Source of the DNA: an uncultured Persicitalea sp.
GTDB lineage: Bacteria; Bacteroidota; Bacteroidia; Cytophagales; Spirosomataceae
Reading direction: 5' to 3'
Assembly (NCBI GenBank): GCA_950075905.1
Contig: CATMVR010000320.1
Location: 1 to 6,164, forward strand
DNA: 6,164 nt
Below the pieces are notes generated by a model. The model worked only from the letters and a program-made list of their open reading frames with translations. It searched no databases and was not told the origin of the DNA. Position numbers and translations under genes: made by a program. Numbering within the stretch: position 1 is the first letter of the stretch; each line of letters opens with the position of its first letter. Below are positions 5,824-6,164 of the stretch, in pieces.

Positions 5824-5845
5824 CCTGATTTGGTAAAAGAGTACG

Positions 5846-6164
5846 ATGAATATATTAGATAAAATTGTCGCGCAAAAGCGCATAGAAGTAGCGGCCGCCA
5901 AGGCTGGGAAGAAGCAACCTGAGTTTGAAAAAGACCCTCTCTTTTCCCGCCCCGGGTTATCTCTTGCGGCGGCATTGCGCAGTACCCCCACGCCGGGCAT
6001 CATCGCCGAGTTCAAGCGTCAGTCGCCCTCCAAGGGTATCATCAACGATCAGGTAAAACCCGAAGATGTGACGGCCGGCTATACGGCCGCCGGAGCCAAA
6101 TGCCTGTCGGTACTGACCGACACGCCTTTCTTTGGCGGTACCTTCGAAGATTTTGCCAAAGCCC
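5846..6164 (+). CDS. trpC: Indole-3-glycerol phosphate synthase, 3' part beyond the window
   Basis: TrpC closes the indole ring by decarboxylating and cyclising carboxyphenylamino-deoxyribulose phosphate. Only the first 106 residues are present; the frame is open to the window edge. The N-terminus MNILDKIVAQKRIEVA is typical of the family. GIIAEFKRQSPSKG (51-64) contains the substrate-binding and catalytic residues Glu55 and Lys57 and the SPS motif. CLSVLTDTPFFGG (86-98) is the strand and loop that carries the next conserved SVLTD segment. The ATG is 22 bases after the Uma2-like stop, preceded by A-rich sequence rather than a Shine-Dalgarno. The downstream part should show whether it is separate from trpF. 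Confidence 0.95.
   Translation, partial: MNILDKIVAQKRIEVAAAKAGKKQPEFEKDPLFSRPGLSLAAALRSTPTPGIIAEFKRQSPSKGIINDQVKPEDVTAGYTAAGAKCLSVLTDTPFFGGTFEDFAKA

Noticed and set aside
1..6164. CRISPR arrays, tRNA or rRNA genes
   Set aside because: No regularly spaced long repeats and no tRNA- or rRNA-like sequence were seen on reading; the only tandem repeats are the short 7-base arrays in the trpG-trpD gap.

Overview
The window looks like part of a Bacteroidota chromosome, most likely Cytophagales (Dyadobacter/Spirosoma-like). This is inferred from three things: the protein sequences; the lack of Shine-Dalgarno sequences before clearly real starts, with AT- or pyrimidine-rich leaders instead; and a promoter of the Bacteroidota type (TTTG and TAnnTTTG boxes) before the main operon. 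The genus cannot be fixed from the sequence alone.

Left part (1-1679, minus strand): two genes read leftward. The first (1679-1125) encodes a small protein of unknown function with one N-terminal membrane segment, starting at GTG. The second (970 to beyond base 1) encodes an outer-membrane beta-barrel-like protein that is cut by the window edge. The 154-base gap between them holds two small hairpins. Neither protein has an obvious link to tryptophan synthesis.

Middle (1680-2072): a divergent regulatory region. It holds a palindrome and related CTTTC/GAAAG elements, a plus-strand promoter, a 24-codon leader peptide with three consecutive Trp codons (1899-1973), and a 14-bp terminator hairpin with seven T's (1999-2037). 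Alternative pairings link the leader ORF to the terminator. Together these form a complete ribosome-mediated transcription attenuator for the trp operon. It is the best-supported regulatory finding here, and the leader peptide is too short to be called by ordinary gene finders.

Right part (2073-6164, plus strand): the trp operon in the order trpE, trpG, trpD, a Uma2-family nuclease-like gene, then trpC (cut by the window edge). TrpE and TrpG together make anthranilate from chorismate and glutamine. TrpD adds phosphoribose and TrpC closes the indole ring; trpF, trpB and trpA are presumably downstream. Two things are unusual. The Uma2-like gene is joined to trpD by a 4-base ATGA overlap. The 149-base trpG-trpD gap is framed by two degenerate arrays of 7-base units.
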